Assembly: GCA_015493715.1 (NCBI GenBank)
Contig: WGCP01000066.1
Location: 1 to 34,403 of the forward strand
Origin: Desulfobulbaceae bacterium
GTDB taxonomy: Bacteria; Desulfobacterota; Desulfobulbia; Desulfobulbales; Desulfobulbaceae
Direction: 5' to 3'
DNA length: 34,403 nt
In this document: in pieces, positions 7,492-16,765 of the stretch
Position numbering within the stretch: the first letter of the stretch is position 1
Layout of the letters: each line of letters begins with the position of its first letter
The notes under the pieces: model-generated
Told to the model about the DNA's origin: nothing
Databases searched by the model: none
What the model saw: only the letters and a program-made list of their open reading frames with translations
Position numbers and translations under genes: made by a program

Positions 7492-8220
7492 TTAAAACGG
7501 CCATACCCGGTCAACGATCCGAGTCAGCCAGCCGGGCCGTTGTTTGTCTGATATAACGCCCTTGCCGGTATAGGCAATCTGTGCATTGAGGATTTTACTC
7601 GAATCAATTTCATTGGCGGCGCTGATATCAAAGGGACGGATTATGCCCGTCAGGTAAATAATCTGGTTTTCATTGTTGACCACCACGGATTTTCCACCGC
7701 GAATTTTCATGTTACCGTTGGGATATATCTTGATAACCTGGGTGGTTAAAGTGGCCAGCAGGTCTTCCTTGCGGGTTGTTTTTCCGCTTCCCTTGAAGTT
7801 ATTTTTGAAATTGGCCTCAATCAGATTAGATGGATCAAGGTTGGGATTATTTTTAACAATTGTTTTCTCAAGTCCGAAAAAGGTCGGAATTCCGGCCTTG
7901 ATTCCCGTATCCCGGTCCGTCTGGGTGGAGGCTTCTTTGGAGGCGCTGGCCTTCTCCTGGATAACGACCGTGACGATATCACCCACATGATGGGCCCGGA
8001 GATCGGCGATCCAGTTGCCTTCATCCCCAGTGAACAGGGAACCGGGGGAGATGGGTTTGCTGTGGACGACCACGGGCGCTTCCAGTGGCTCGGGCACCTG
8101 CATGACGGTTGTTTTTTTCTGGGTGCATCCCGAAGAAAGAGCGACAAGGATAACTATTGTGGCGAGGAATCCGAAAAATGATTTCCTGGACATTAACGAT
8201 AGAGATACGTGCTGGTTCAT
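7492..8220 (-). CDS. flgH: Flagellar L-ring lipoprotein FlgH
   Basis: Lipobox LSSGC; SLFTGDEGNWIADLRAHHVGDIVTVVIQEKASASKEAST...; start set at MNQHV of the 7492..8256 ORF. Confidence 0.95.
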   Translation of the reverse strand: MNQHVSLSLMSRKSFFGFLATIVILVALSSGCTQKKTTVMQVPEPLEAPVVVHSKPISPGSLFTGDEGNWIADLRAHHVGDIVTVVIQEKASASKEASTQTDRDTGIKAGIPTFFGLEKTIVKNNPNLDPSNLIEANFKNNFKGSGKTTRKEDLLATLTTQVIKIYPNGNMKIRGGKSVVVNNENQIIYLTGIIRPFDISAANEIDSSKILNAQIAYTGKGVISDKQRPGWLTRIVDRVWPF

Positions 8221-8221
8221 A

Positions 8222-9175
8222 TCAAAACTCCACGGAAACGACGCCGGGTGCATCAACTTTGCAGTAGACCAGTTTGGAGGAACTGATGTTTTTTACCCGA
8301 ATGAAATCACCGGGCCGGCCGTCCATGGTTGCAATACCTTTTGTGGATATCCGTAAAGGCCCTCTGCTGGCGATAATTTCGACCGGTTCACCCTTTTTGA
8401 TGACCGGCGGCGGTGCCACATTCATGGTATCAAGCGGTTTGCCGGCGCGAATAGTGCGTTTTGCCTGCATCCCGACGACCCGGTCCATGGAAAAGTAAGG
8501 CGCGTCAAGCTTGCTGATGTCCTGGCGGATCATTTCCACCTGGTCTGGAGTAATGATGGATCCCCTGCGGACGTTGACCGCTGCGGTTGCAACCGAGGCC
8601 AGGGCTTCAAGTTTACCGCGAACAGTACAGTTTTTGACGGTCCTGCCGTCAACTGCAAAGAGGATGTTGAAACTTGAACTGCCGATTATCGTTGGCTTGG
8701 AGGGTCGTACGGTATAGGTTATTTTTCCGGTGGGCAGGATTATGTTCCCCGGTGTCCGGACCGAAGTGAATCGTATTTCGGCATCGGGCAGGCTTTGCAG
8801 ACGGCGGCCGATAAATTCAGCGACAATCCGTTTCATTCGCTCTTTGGTGATGACCTGTCCCTTTCTGGTCACCTCTATTGATTTGGTGCCGCTCCAAGTG
8901 ATATCAGCAGTATTTTTGTCATAGCGCATCATCTCGATAATCGAGGATGCCTTGATGGTGCGGCTCTTGCCCGGATTAGGGGAAGCGGTAATACGTTCAG
9001 CGGCCAGGGTCTCTTCTTCGCTGCCTTCCGGAGTGATGGAGGCGATATCGCCAAGATGAACAAATGGTGCGGATACCAGCGCCTTTTCGTGTAGCTCTAC
9101 CCTGATGGCAAATGCCTGTGACCCGAGGAACAGCAGGGACAGGACAAGGGCATGGATGAACAATGTTTTTTTCAT
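8222..9175 (-). CDS. flgA: Flagellar P-ring chaperone FlgA
   Basis: C-terminal SAF domain: VNVRRGSIITPDQVEMIRQDISKLDAPYFSMDRVVGMQAKRTIRAGKPL. Confidence 0.93.
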   Translation of the reverse strand: MKKTLFIHALVLSLLFLGSQAFAIRVELHEKALVSAPFVHLGDIASITPEGSEEETLAAERITASPNPGKSRTIKASSIIEMMRYDKNTADITWSGTKSIEVTRKGQVITKERMKRIVAEFIGRRLQSLPDAEIRFTSVRTPGNIILPTGKITYTVRPSKPTIIGSSSFNILFAVDGRTVKNCTVRGKLEALASVATAAVNVRRGSIITPDQVEMIRQDISKLDAPYFSMDRVVGMQAKRTIRAGKPLDTMNVAPPPVIKKGEPVEIIASRGPLRISTKGIATMDGRPGDFIRVKNISSSKLVYCKVDAPGVVSVEF

Positions 9176-9178
9176 ATT

Positions 9179-9964
9179 TTAGACCATGTTGACCACTGTA
9201 CTCATCATTTCGTCCGAGGTTGATACTGCCTTGGAGTTGATCTCAAAGGCCCTCTGAGCGGTGATCATACGGGCTATTTCCCCGACAAGATTGACGTTGG
9301 ACTGTTCAAGAAAACCCTGCTGCAGGGTGCCGTATCCATCACTGCCCGGCGTGCCGATAGTGGCGGTGCCCGAGGCCTCGGTCTCTCGAAAAAGGTTACG
9401 GCCGATGGAAAGGAGACCGGCATCATTGACAAAGGTGGCCAGGTCGATATTTCCAAGCTCCGTTGATTGGGTATCATCACCAAGAAGTGCGCTGACGACT
9501 CCGGTGGCGCTGATGGTCACCTCGCGTGCGTTTTCAGGGATGGTGATAGCGGGAACGATCGGATTGCCTTCCGGGGTGACCAGTCGGCCTGTACCGTCAC
9601 GATTCAGATTGCCTGCCCTGGTGTAGGCGGTATTGCCGTCGGGGAGATCGACCTGGAAAAATCCCGCTCCCTCGATGGCAACGTCAAATTCATTGGAGGT
9701 CTCAACTATATCGCCTTCCGTAAAGACCTTGGTGACGGCCGCCGGGCGGACACCAAGGCCGACTTGAATGCCCGAGGGCGACTGGGTGCCGGCATCTGAG
9801 GTCGGCGCCCCGGGAACCTGGACCTGTTGATAGATTAAATCCTGAAAGGAGGTAACGCTTTTTTTGAAACCTGTGGTTGAAACGTTGGCCAGGTTATTGG
9901 CAATAACGTCCATGTTCAGGTTCTGTCCCCTCATACCGGTGGTTGCGGTCCATAAAGATCTCAT
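9179..9964 (-). CDS. flgG: Flagellar distal rod protein FlgG
   Basis: MRSLWTATTGMRGQNLNMDVIANNLANVSTTGFKKSVTSFQDLIYQ; 261 aa. Confidence 0.97.
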   Translation of the reverse strand: MRSLWTATTGMRGQNLNMDVIANNLANVSTTGFKKSVTSFQDLIYQQVQVPGAPTSDAGTQSPSGIQVGLGVRPAAVTKVFTEGDIVETSNEFDVAIEGAGFFQVDLPDGNTAYTRAGNLNRDGTGRLVTPEGNPIVPAITIPENAREVTISATGVVSALLGDDTQSTELGNIDLATFVNDAGLLSIGRNLFRETEASGTATIGTPGSDGYGTLQQGFLEQSNVNLVGEIARMITAQRAFEINSKAVSTSDEMMSTVVNMV

Positions 9965-10030
9965 TACTGCTCTCCTGGTTGCTGCCCTTGTTATCAGAAA
10001 ATAGCCCGTGTAGTCATGTCGTTTCAGGCT

Positions 10031-10059
10031 ATTCTCATTGTTCGAAGTCTAGGCTTATC
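10031..10059 (-). repeat. Dispersed repeat copy (GATAAGCSYAGACTTCGAACAATG family)
   Basis: Minus strand GATAAGCCTAGACTTCGAACAATGAGAAT; flanks also match the 1366-1500 and 24395-24425 copies. Confidence 0.75.
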
Positions 10060-10121
10060 TGTTGTGGCTGTGGCCTGAAAATCCGGTCCAGCCATGCTGG
10101 TTTATGCATAGAAAGAAAAGA

Positions 10122-10859
10122 TTAACCGACTGTGCCAAGTTCATTTTGACGTTCACTTAAGTTGGAATAATTTTTTTCTATTTTGAGGCAGGCGTCAAAT
10201 CGACGCTGTGTATTGATCATCATGGTCATCTCTTCGACCATGTTGATATTTGATCCTTCGAGGTTTCCCTGAATAATCGCGGCGGAATCAATGGTTTGTG
10301 ACGTTGCACCCTTTTGCAACGTGTACAGACTGTTGCCGGTCTTTTCCAGTTTGGCCCGGTCCGATACCGCAAAAACCTGTAATTTTTGGCCGCTTGGGAT
10401 ATTGTCCAGAGAGATGTTGCCTGATTCATCAATGTGGATTTTTTTCCCCTGGGCTCCTGCAAGCTGTATGGGCTGGCTGGAACCATCTAATACGTCGAAA
10501 TTATCAGCTGTTTTCAGCAGGCCGTTGTTGTCGACATAAAAGCTGCCGTTGCGGGTGAAAAAAGTTTTACCGTTGCCGCGAATTTTGAAGAAACCTTTGC
10601 CGGAAATAGCAACGTCCAGGTCACGGCCGGTCTCCCGGAGAGGACCCTGGGAAAAATCAACCCCTATTTTGCGGATTTTGCTGTAATTGATTCCCCGACC
10701 ATTAGCCATCTGTTGACTGCCCTTGAGCAGGGACTCAAAGCTGATCCGGTCTTTTTTAAAACCGGTGGTGTCGATATTGGCCATGTTATTGGAAATATTG
10801 GCCATGGCCTGTTCCCTGGAAACGGCTCCGCTTAACGCGCTGTATTTTCCTGATACCAT
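10122..10859 (-). CDS. flgF: Flagellar proximal rod protein FlgF
   Basis: MVSGKYSALSGAVSREQAMANISNNMANIDTTGFKKDRISFESLL; upstream of flgG. Confidence 0.92.
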   Translation of the reverse strand: MVSGKYSALSGAVSREQAMANISNNMANIDTTGFKKDRISFESLLKGSQQMANGRGINYSKIRKIGVDFSQGPLRETGRDLDVAISGKGFFKIRGNGKTFFTRNGSFYVDNNGLLKTADNFDVLDGSSQPIQLAGAQGKKIHIDESGNISLDNIPSGQKLQVFAVSDRAKLEKTGNSLYTLQKGATSQTIDSAAIIQGNLEGSNINMVEEMTMMINTQRRFDACLKIEKNYSNLSERQNELGTVG

Positions 10860-10983
10860 GTTTTTTTATGTTTTTTCGTTTGTCATTGTCGAGAACGAAG
10901 GATGTGTATCCATATCTTCCTTCGACATCTTTGGTTGTTTTCTTTATTGAAAACCTCAATGTACTGAAAAATAACAAGATCCC

Positions 10984-11147
10984 TAAGGGGCTGTACCAAA
11001 ATAAGTGTAACAATTTTGCGCTGAAATTTTGTTCATTTTCAAGGCGCGTCATGAGTTGCATAGTCTCTTCTATTCAGCTCTTTACGCAACGTAGAAAATG
11101 GGCAAAGGGCAAGCAGGATGTTACAGTTATTTTTGTACAGACCCTTA
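10984..11147. repeat. Long imperfect palindrome (about 164 bp), MITE-like
   Basis: Left arm TAAGGGGCTGTACCAAAATAAGTGTAACA; reverse complement of right arm TAAGGGTCTGTACAAAAATAACTGTAACA. Confidence 0.85.
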
Positions 11148-11552
11148 ACATCCCTCCTTGCGGGAGATAAAGGACAACGTGGCCAGTTGCCCTGCCTCGG
11201 CCAGGGAGATGCCCAGGACTTCTGAAATCTCGTCCGTGCTCATTCCCCTGGCAACAAGACTTGCAAAAAATTTATATTTTTCAGGGACACTGCCTGCTTT
11301 TCCCGCCTGCAACTCAAGCCGTGGTTGCTGGAATTTGCCGGCGATAGCCGCATTTCTCAGAGAGTCTGCAAATGCCGGCGTCTCTCTAATACCTTCATTA
11401 TCGTTTAAGGCGGATTCAACCTTTCGATACAAGGTCTTGATTTTTTCCTGCTCCAGCATTTTTCTGCGTCGCAGGGTGAGAAAGCAGCCGGTGGCGGCAA
11501 GCATACAAAGACCGGGAAAAAAAATAATAAGTGTCTGGGTAGCGTGTGTCAT
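11145..11552 (-). CDS. Small single-TM protein with C-terminal HTH-like segment, flagellar-locus hypothetical (DUF2802/DUF6115-like)
   Basis: N-terminal TM then coil; C-term KYKFFASLVARGMSTDEISEVLGISLAEAGQLATL; located after fliA. Confidence 0.7.
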   Translation of the reverse strand: MTHATQTLIIFFPGLCMLAATGCFLTLRRRKMLEQEKIKTLYRKVESALNDNEGIRETPAFADSLRNAAIAGKFQQPRLELQAGKAGSVPEKYKFFASLVARGMSTDEISEVLGISLAEAGQLATLSFISRKEGC

Positions 11553-11575
11553 GATCCTGGTTTTTATTGTCCGTA

Positions 11576-11614
11576 GATAAGCGAGCCCGAAGTCTTCACT
11601 ACGTTACGCTTATC
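11576..11614. repeat. Inverted repeat carrying the GATAAGCG/AGACTTCG motif family
   Basis: GATAAGCG...CGCTTATC flanks; minus strand GATAAGCG-(11)-AGACTTCG. Confidence 0.6.
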
Positions 11615-11668
11615 TGCGAGACTTTGTGGGCGGGTTCCTGCGGTTTTTTGGGTTGCGGGTATTACGTC

Positions 11669-12406
11669 TTATTCGTCATACAGTTCATTGTTGATTAACT
11701 TGACCCGCAGTTTTATCAGCGCCTGACTATGCAGCTGTGAGACCCGGCCCTCGGTGACGCCTATGACCTCGGCAATCTCTTTCTGGGTCAGCTCCTCATA
11801 GTAATACAGGGCGATCACAAGCTTTTCTTTCTTGGACAGCTCTTCCAGGACATCGGCCATCAGGGCCGTCATCTCCTGGGATTCGATCAGGTCCAATGGC
11901 GTCGGTCCACCATCCTGGACAAGATTGTCAAGAAAGCTCCGGCCCTCCTCGGAATGGTCCAGGGTTTCATTGAGACTGACGCAACCGAGGTGGGAAACCT
12001 TTGCCAGGGTCTCATGGTATTGGTCCAGTGACATATCCATGGCCTCCGCCATCTCCTCTTCATCGGGAGAACGGCCGAGTTTTCGCTCCAGTCTGAGCAT
12101 GGTCTGGCTCAGTTGAGAGTGCTTTTCCCTGAGTGACCTGGAAAACCAGTCAAGCTTACGCATTTCGTCAAAGATGGCCCCTCTGATCCGATATTCGGCA
12201 AAAGTCTTAAATTTTGCGCCTTTAGTTGGGTCATATTTATTGGCGGCATCAATTAACCCCTCCATGGCGGCGCTGGTCATATCATCCTTGGTCATAAAGG
12301 AAGGCACCTGCGGGACCATGCGTTGAACAACAATATCAACAAGGGGCATATGCTCCCGTATCAACTGCGAGCGATCATCAAGTGGCGGCACGGATGAATA
12401 AACCAT
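11669..12406 (-). CDS. fliA: RNA polymerase sigma-28 factor FliA
   Basis: REHMPLVDIVVQRMVP...KYDPTKGAKFKTFAEYRIRGAIFDEMRKLDWFSRSLR; region 4 ELTQKEIAEVIGVTEGRVSQLHSQAL. Confidence 0.97.
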   Translation of the reverse strand: MVYSSVPPLDDRSQLIREHMPLVDIVVQRMVPQVPSFMTKDDMTSAAMEGLIDAANKYDPTKGAKFKTFAEYRIRGAIFDEMRKLDWFSRSLREKHSQLSQTMLRLERKLGRSPDEEEMAEAMDMSLDQYHETLAKVSHLGCVSLNETLDHSEEGRSFLDNLVQDGGPTPLDLIESQEMTALMADVLEELSKKEKLVIALYYYEELTQKEIAEVIGVTEGRVSQLHSQALIKLRVKLINNELYDE

Positions 12407-12467
12407 GGCTCAATAAATGGTCCCAAGTGCGTTATTATTGATTTTCAGTGTTCCAATTTTCATGCTG

Positions 12468-13385
12468 CTATCCTTTGTTGCCGAAATCCAGCAGCCGTTT
12501 CCAGAAAAACTGGATTGATCCTTTTGCTTCCATATTTCGCGGTTCCTGCAGCATGGTTCCGGCGAGGGCCTCAAAGGCGGCACTGGTTTTTGAATCGGGA
12601 AAGAGTTGCACCATGACCTGCTGCTTGCGGATCGCATCGATCATCTGTTTGTCCCTCGGGATGGATCCCATGTAATCGATGGAAATATCGAGATATCTAT
12701 TGGCAACCATGGTGAGTTTACGATAGACGTCAAGGGCCTCCTCCTCGTTTTTAATGAAGTTGACAATCAGGTTGAATTGTTTTTCGTGATACTGGTTGGA
12801 GAGTAATTTCATCAGGGCGTAGGCATCAGTAATCGCCGTTGGTTCCGGTGTGGTCACCACCAGGATTTCATGGGCGGCCGTGGTAAAATAGGTCACATTC
12901 TCCGAAATGCCCGCCTCTGTGTCGATGAGAACGAAGTCAAAGTCATTGTGCATGGAATCAAGCGCTTCAAGCAGGCGCATTTTTTGCTGTGAGTCCAAAC
13001 GGGTGAAACGCTGTACTCCGGATCCTGCAGGAAGAATATTGATGCCCATGGGCCCTTTAACCAGGATTGACCGCAGGTCACAATCACCGGCAAAAAAATG
13101 ATTCAGATTATGGCTGGGCGCCAGTCCAAAGACCACGTCAATGTTGGCCAGACCGAGATCGGCATCAAGAATCAGCACCCGTTTGCCCATTTTTGCCAGC
13201 AGGACGGCGACATTGGCAACCACGGCGGTCTTGCCGACGCCGCCTTTGCCGCTGGTAATGGAAAAGACACGGGTGGCGGAACCGTTTGCCCTTTTTGCCG
13301 TCTGTCGGGCCTGCGTCATTGTTCGCAGGGTCCCCGCCTGATCCCGTGGACGAATATCCTGGTCAACCATTGTTTTTTGGTCCAT
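12468..13385 (-). CDS. flhG: MinD-like flagellar number regulator FlhG (FleN)
   Basis: SGKGGVGKTAVVANVAVLLAKMGKRVLILDADLGLANIDVVFGL. Confidence 0.96.
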   Translation of the reverse strand: MDQKTMVDQDIRPRDQAGTLRTMTQARQTAKRANGSATRVFSITSGKGGVGKTAVVANVAVLLAKMGKRVLILDADLGLANIDVVFGLAPSHNLNHFFAGDCDLRSILVKGPMGINILPAGSGVQRFTRLDSQQKMRLLEALDSMHNDFDFVLIDTEAGISENVTYFTTAAHEILVVTTPEPTAITDAYALMKLLSNQYHEKQFNLIVNFIKNEEEALDVYRKLTMVANRYLDISIDYMGSIPRDKQMIDAIRKQQVMVQLFPDSKTSAAFEALAGTMLQEPRNMEAKGSIQFFWKRLLDFGNKG

Positions 13386-14646
13386 GAGGGTTCATAATAA
13401 GTTCTGCCAGTATTTCAGGGGTAGCGGCGACAATATCCTCGGGTACGCGTTGCCCGTTAGTCAGATAGGATATCGGCGTATCCTTGCTGTAGTGGATGTT
13501 CAATAACACCCCCAGCAACCGGCATTCGTCGACCTTGCTGAAAATAAAATTGCTGATCGGCAGGCAGGAAAATTGCTGAATTATAGTCTCCAGTTCAAGC
13601 TCCCTGTTGGTTGCCGACAGCAGCAGGTGATTTTCAAGACCGTATTCGGGTTTGAGGAAGGTACGCATATCCTGAATTTCCATGGCATTGCCGGGGCTTC
13701 GTCCGGCGGTGTCGATGAGGATAAGGTCACAATCGCTGTGCCTGGCAAGCGCTGCCGCCATGTCCGTCGGCTTAATGACCACCTCCACCGGCAGGTTCAT
13801 GATCTCTCCATATACCTTGAGCTGCTCCACGGCGGCTATCCGGTACGTGTCAATGGTGATCAGGGCGACCTTACCGCCGAATCGTTTCAGGTAACCGGCG
13901 GCTAATTTGGCGATTGTCGTTGTCTTACCGACGCCGGTGGGACCAATCAGGCTTATTCTTTTCTGGTGGACGAGTTTTTTGTCAAGGGGGTGGGTCACGG
14001 TAAAGAGCTTGCCGATGGCCTCGGTCAGGTTTCCCTGCAATGTGTGCTGACTGCCGCCTGCCTGCGGTCCGATGACATCGCTTGTAAAACGCGCGACAAG
14101 ACCGGCCACCTGATGATTCAGGCCTCGGGACAACAGCAGGCGGATAACCGGATCTTCCGATGCATTTGCGGTCTGGGCGGAATATTCAGGCTCAACATAG
14201 GCTGGAGCTACTGGTGAAGAATCAAGACCGCCGATCCGGTGCGACAGGCTGTCGATAATGGAGCGCAGCTCGCTGATCTCATGGGAAAGGGCGGTCGGGT
14301 CTGGCCCGGCATCGGTTCCCCGGACACCGGAGAAGCCGGGAGAAACCTTTTCCCTTTGCCGGTGTTCGTCCAGCCCGAGATTTTGATAGGTAAGGGGCTC
14401 GTTGGGTTGCCCCTGAACCGGAGAGGAAGAGGAACTATTATGCAGGGGACAGGATGGTTCATTCCCTTTTTCAGGCCAGGCGGAATCTATGGCGGCCGTA
14501 ATTTCAAGCACGGGTTTGCCGAGCATCCCCAGCTTGCCCCCGCGCAGAGTTCTGGTCGAGAGAATGAGGGCATCCGGCCCTAAATCCCTCTTGACCATTT
14601 TCAAGCCACTGGTCATATCTTTGGCTTCGAAGACCTTAACTTGCAT
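13363..14646 (-). CDS. flhF: SRP-like GTPase FlhF
   Basis: MQVKVFEAKDMTSGLKMVKRDLGPDALILSTRTLR; LIGPTGVGKTTTIAKLAAGYL; DTAGRSPGN. Confidence 0.97.
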   Translation of the reverse strand: MQVKVFEAKDMTSGLKMVKRDLGPDALILSTRTLRGGKLGMLGKPVLEITAAIDSAWPEKGNEPSCPLHNSSSSSPVQGQPNEPLTYQNLGLDEHRQREKVSPGFSGVRGTDAGPDPTALSHEISELRSIIDSLSHRIGGLDSSPVAPAYVEPEYSAQTANASEDPVIRLLLSRGLNHQVAGLVARFTSDVIGPQAGGSQHTLQGNLTEAIGKLFTVTHPLDKKLVHQKRISLIGPTGVGKTTTIAKLAAGYLKRFGGKVALITIDTYRIAAVEQLKVYGEIMNLPVEVVIKPTDMAAALARHSDCDLILIDTAGRSPGNAMEIQDMRTFLKPEYGLENHLLLSATNRELELETIIQQFSCLPISNFIFSKVDECRLLGVLLNIHYSKDTPISYLTNGQRVPEDIVAATPEILAELIMNPHGPKNNG

Positions 14647-16744
14647 TGATGGTTACCGTTCCGATGGATTTTATTTTTATGTTGGCAGTGATCTCATTAT
14701 GGGAAAGAACCGCCATACTTGGAAAATAGCGTTCGGTCAGACGGCGCACATGGGGTCGTATCTGTGGCGTAACTAACAGAACCGGTTGCTGGGCACCTGC
14801 AAATCCTGCGACAAGGCTGCTCAGGCTGTCCAATATTTTCTGGGCGACTTGTGGATCCAGGGCCAGATAGCTGCCGCTCTCCCGATGCTGGATGGAGTTT
14901 TGAATGGTCTCCTCCACGGATCTGTCCAGGGTGATGACCGGTATGGTGCCGTCCGGCTGTATATAGGCTGAAGAGATGGACCGGGACAGGGCATGGCGGA
15001 TGTATTCAGTCAGTACGTCGGTGTCTTGGGTCATGGGCGCATAGTCGGCCATGGTTTCCAGGATGGTGCGCAGGTCACGGATGGAAACACCTTCCCGCAA
15101 TAGGTTTTGCAGGACCCGCATGATAGTGCCGACATTGAGTACGTTGGGCACTAGTTCCTCAACCAGTTTGGGATAGGAGCGGGCCAGATTGTCGATGAGG
15201 TCCTGGGTTTCCTGCCTGCCCAGGAGTTCATGCGCATGCTGCTTGATGATCTCGCTGATATGGGTGGCCATGACGGTGGTACAGTCAACAACGGTATAAC
15301 CTGCGATCTGGGCCTGCTCGCGCCGATCCTCGGTCACCCAGATGGCCGGCAGGCCGAATGCCGGTTCTTCGGTGGGAATTCCCTTGATGGTTTCGGTTAC
15401 CGTGCCGGGGTCCATGGCCATGTAATAGCCGGGCATCATTTCCGCCGTTGCGATCTGGACGCCTTTCAGGCTGATAACATATTGATTCGGACTGAGTTGC
15501 AGATTATCCTTGATATGAATGGGAGGTACGATGAAGCCGCTGCTGAGGGCAAATTGTTTCCGAATGGACTGGATGCGGGTCAGCAGTTCTCCATCCTGAC
15601 CGGCGTCGACAAAGGGAATAAGGCCGTAGCCGACTTCAAGTTCCAGCAGATCGACATTGAGGAGCTGTTCATAATCTTCTTCCGGAGCAGTCACCGGTTC
15701 CGGCTGCTCAATGAGACTCTCTTCGGCGGCCTTTTCCCGGTCGGTTCGGTCTATTCTGTAGGCGACAAAGCAAAGTGCAGCCGACAGAATGAGAAAGGGA
15801 ATTACCGGTAGACCTGGTATCAGAGCAAAGAGGAGCAGGATGCCGGCAACGATCCACAGGGCCTTGCTGTATCTGAGGAACTGTTTCTTTATTTCATCAC
15901 CGAAACTCTCCTTGCCGCCGGAACGGGTAACCAGCATACCGGCTGCCGTGGAAATAATCAGGGCCGGCAACTGGCCGACCAAACCGTCACCAATGGTGAG
16001 GATGGTGTAATTCTGGGCGGCCTCGGACATGGGCATGCCCTTTTGCATGACGCCTATGACAAAACCAGCTCCGATGTTGATAAGAGTTATGATGATACCG
16101 GCAATAGCATCGCCGCGAACAAATTTGGAAGCACCGTCCATGGCCCCGTGAAAGGTTGCCTCGTCGGAAATCGCCTCTCGCCGTTTTCGTGCCTCGGCCT
16201 CATCAATCAATCCGGCATTCAGGTCGGCATCTATGGCCATCTGTTTACCCGGCATTGCATCCAGGGTGAAACGAGCGGCAACCTCGGCAATACGTCCGGC
16301 GCCCTTGGTGATAACGATGAAGTTGATGATGACCAGGATAATAAAGATAACCATGCCGACAACATAGGATCCACCGACCACGAATTGGCCGAATGCCTCG
16401 ATGACGGATCCGGCCGCGTTCATGCCCTCGTTTCCATGCAGGAGGATCAGCCGGGTGGAGGCAACATTGAGCGATAGGCGAAACAGGGTGGTTGCCAGCA
16501 GCAGGGAAGGGAAGATAGAAAATTCGACGGCTTTTTCCGTGTACAGGCTGATAACCAGAATCAGGATGGCCAAGGTGATATTGAGCGCCAGACAGAGATC
16601 AAGGATCATGGGCGGCAGGGGGATGATCATCAGCAGCAGAATGCCGATGACGCCGAATGATGCCCATATATCACTGCGGGTGGCCAGGTCCTTCCAGTCT
16701 ATCCGGCTGAGCAGCGGTTGTGTCTGTGTCGTTGTTGTTTCCAT
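14636..16744 (-). CDS. flhA: Flagellar export apparatus protein FlhA
   Basis: 702 aa; FPSLLLATTLFRLSLNVASTRLIL, FTLDAMPGKQMAIDADLNAGLIDEAEARKRR. Confidence 0.98.
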   Translation of the reverse strand: METTTTQTQPLLSRIDWKDLATRSDIWASFGVIGILLLMIIPLPPMILDLCLALNITLAILILVISLYTEKAVEFSIFPSLLLATTLFRLSLNVASTRLILLHGNEGMNAAGSVIEAFGQFVVGGSYVVGMVIFIILVIINFIVITKGAGRIAEVAARFTLDAMPGKQMAIDADLNAGLIDEAEARKRREAISDEATFHGAMDGASKFVRGDAIAGIIITLINIGAGFVIGVMQKGMPMSEAAQNYTILTIGDGLVGQLPALIISTAAGMLVTRSGGKESFGDEIKKQFLRYSKALWIVAGILLLFALIPGLPVIPFLILSAALCFVAYRIDRTDREKAAEESLIEQPEPVTAPEEDYEQLLNVDLLELEVGYGLIPFVDAGQDGELLTRIQSIRKQFALSSGFIVPPIHIKDNLQLSPNQYVISLKGVQIATAEMMPGYYMAMDPGTVTETIKGIPTEEPAFGLPAIWVTEDRREQAQIAGYTVVDCTTVMATHISEIIKQHAHELLGRQETQDLIDNLARSYPKLVEELVPNVLNVGTIMRVLQNLLREGVSIRDLRTILETMADYAPMTQDTDVLTEYIRHALSRSISSAYIQPDGTIPVITLDRSVEETIQNSIQHRESGSYLALDPQVAQKILDSLSSLVAGFAGAQQPVLLVTPQIRPHVRRLTERYFPSMAVLSHNEITANIKIKSIGTVTINAS

Positions 16745-16765
16745 GCCTTGTCATACATCCTGCAA

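Noticed and set aside
10037-10059. tRNA-like T-loop (GTTCGAAGTC) in the dispersed repeat
   Set aside because: No acceptor, D or anticodon arms can be assembled around it; the similarity is short and coincidental.
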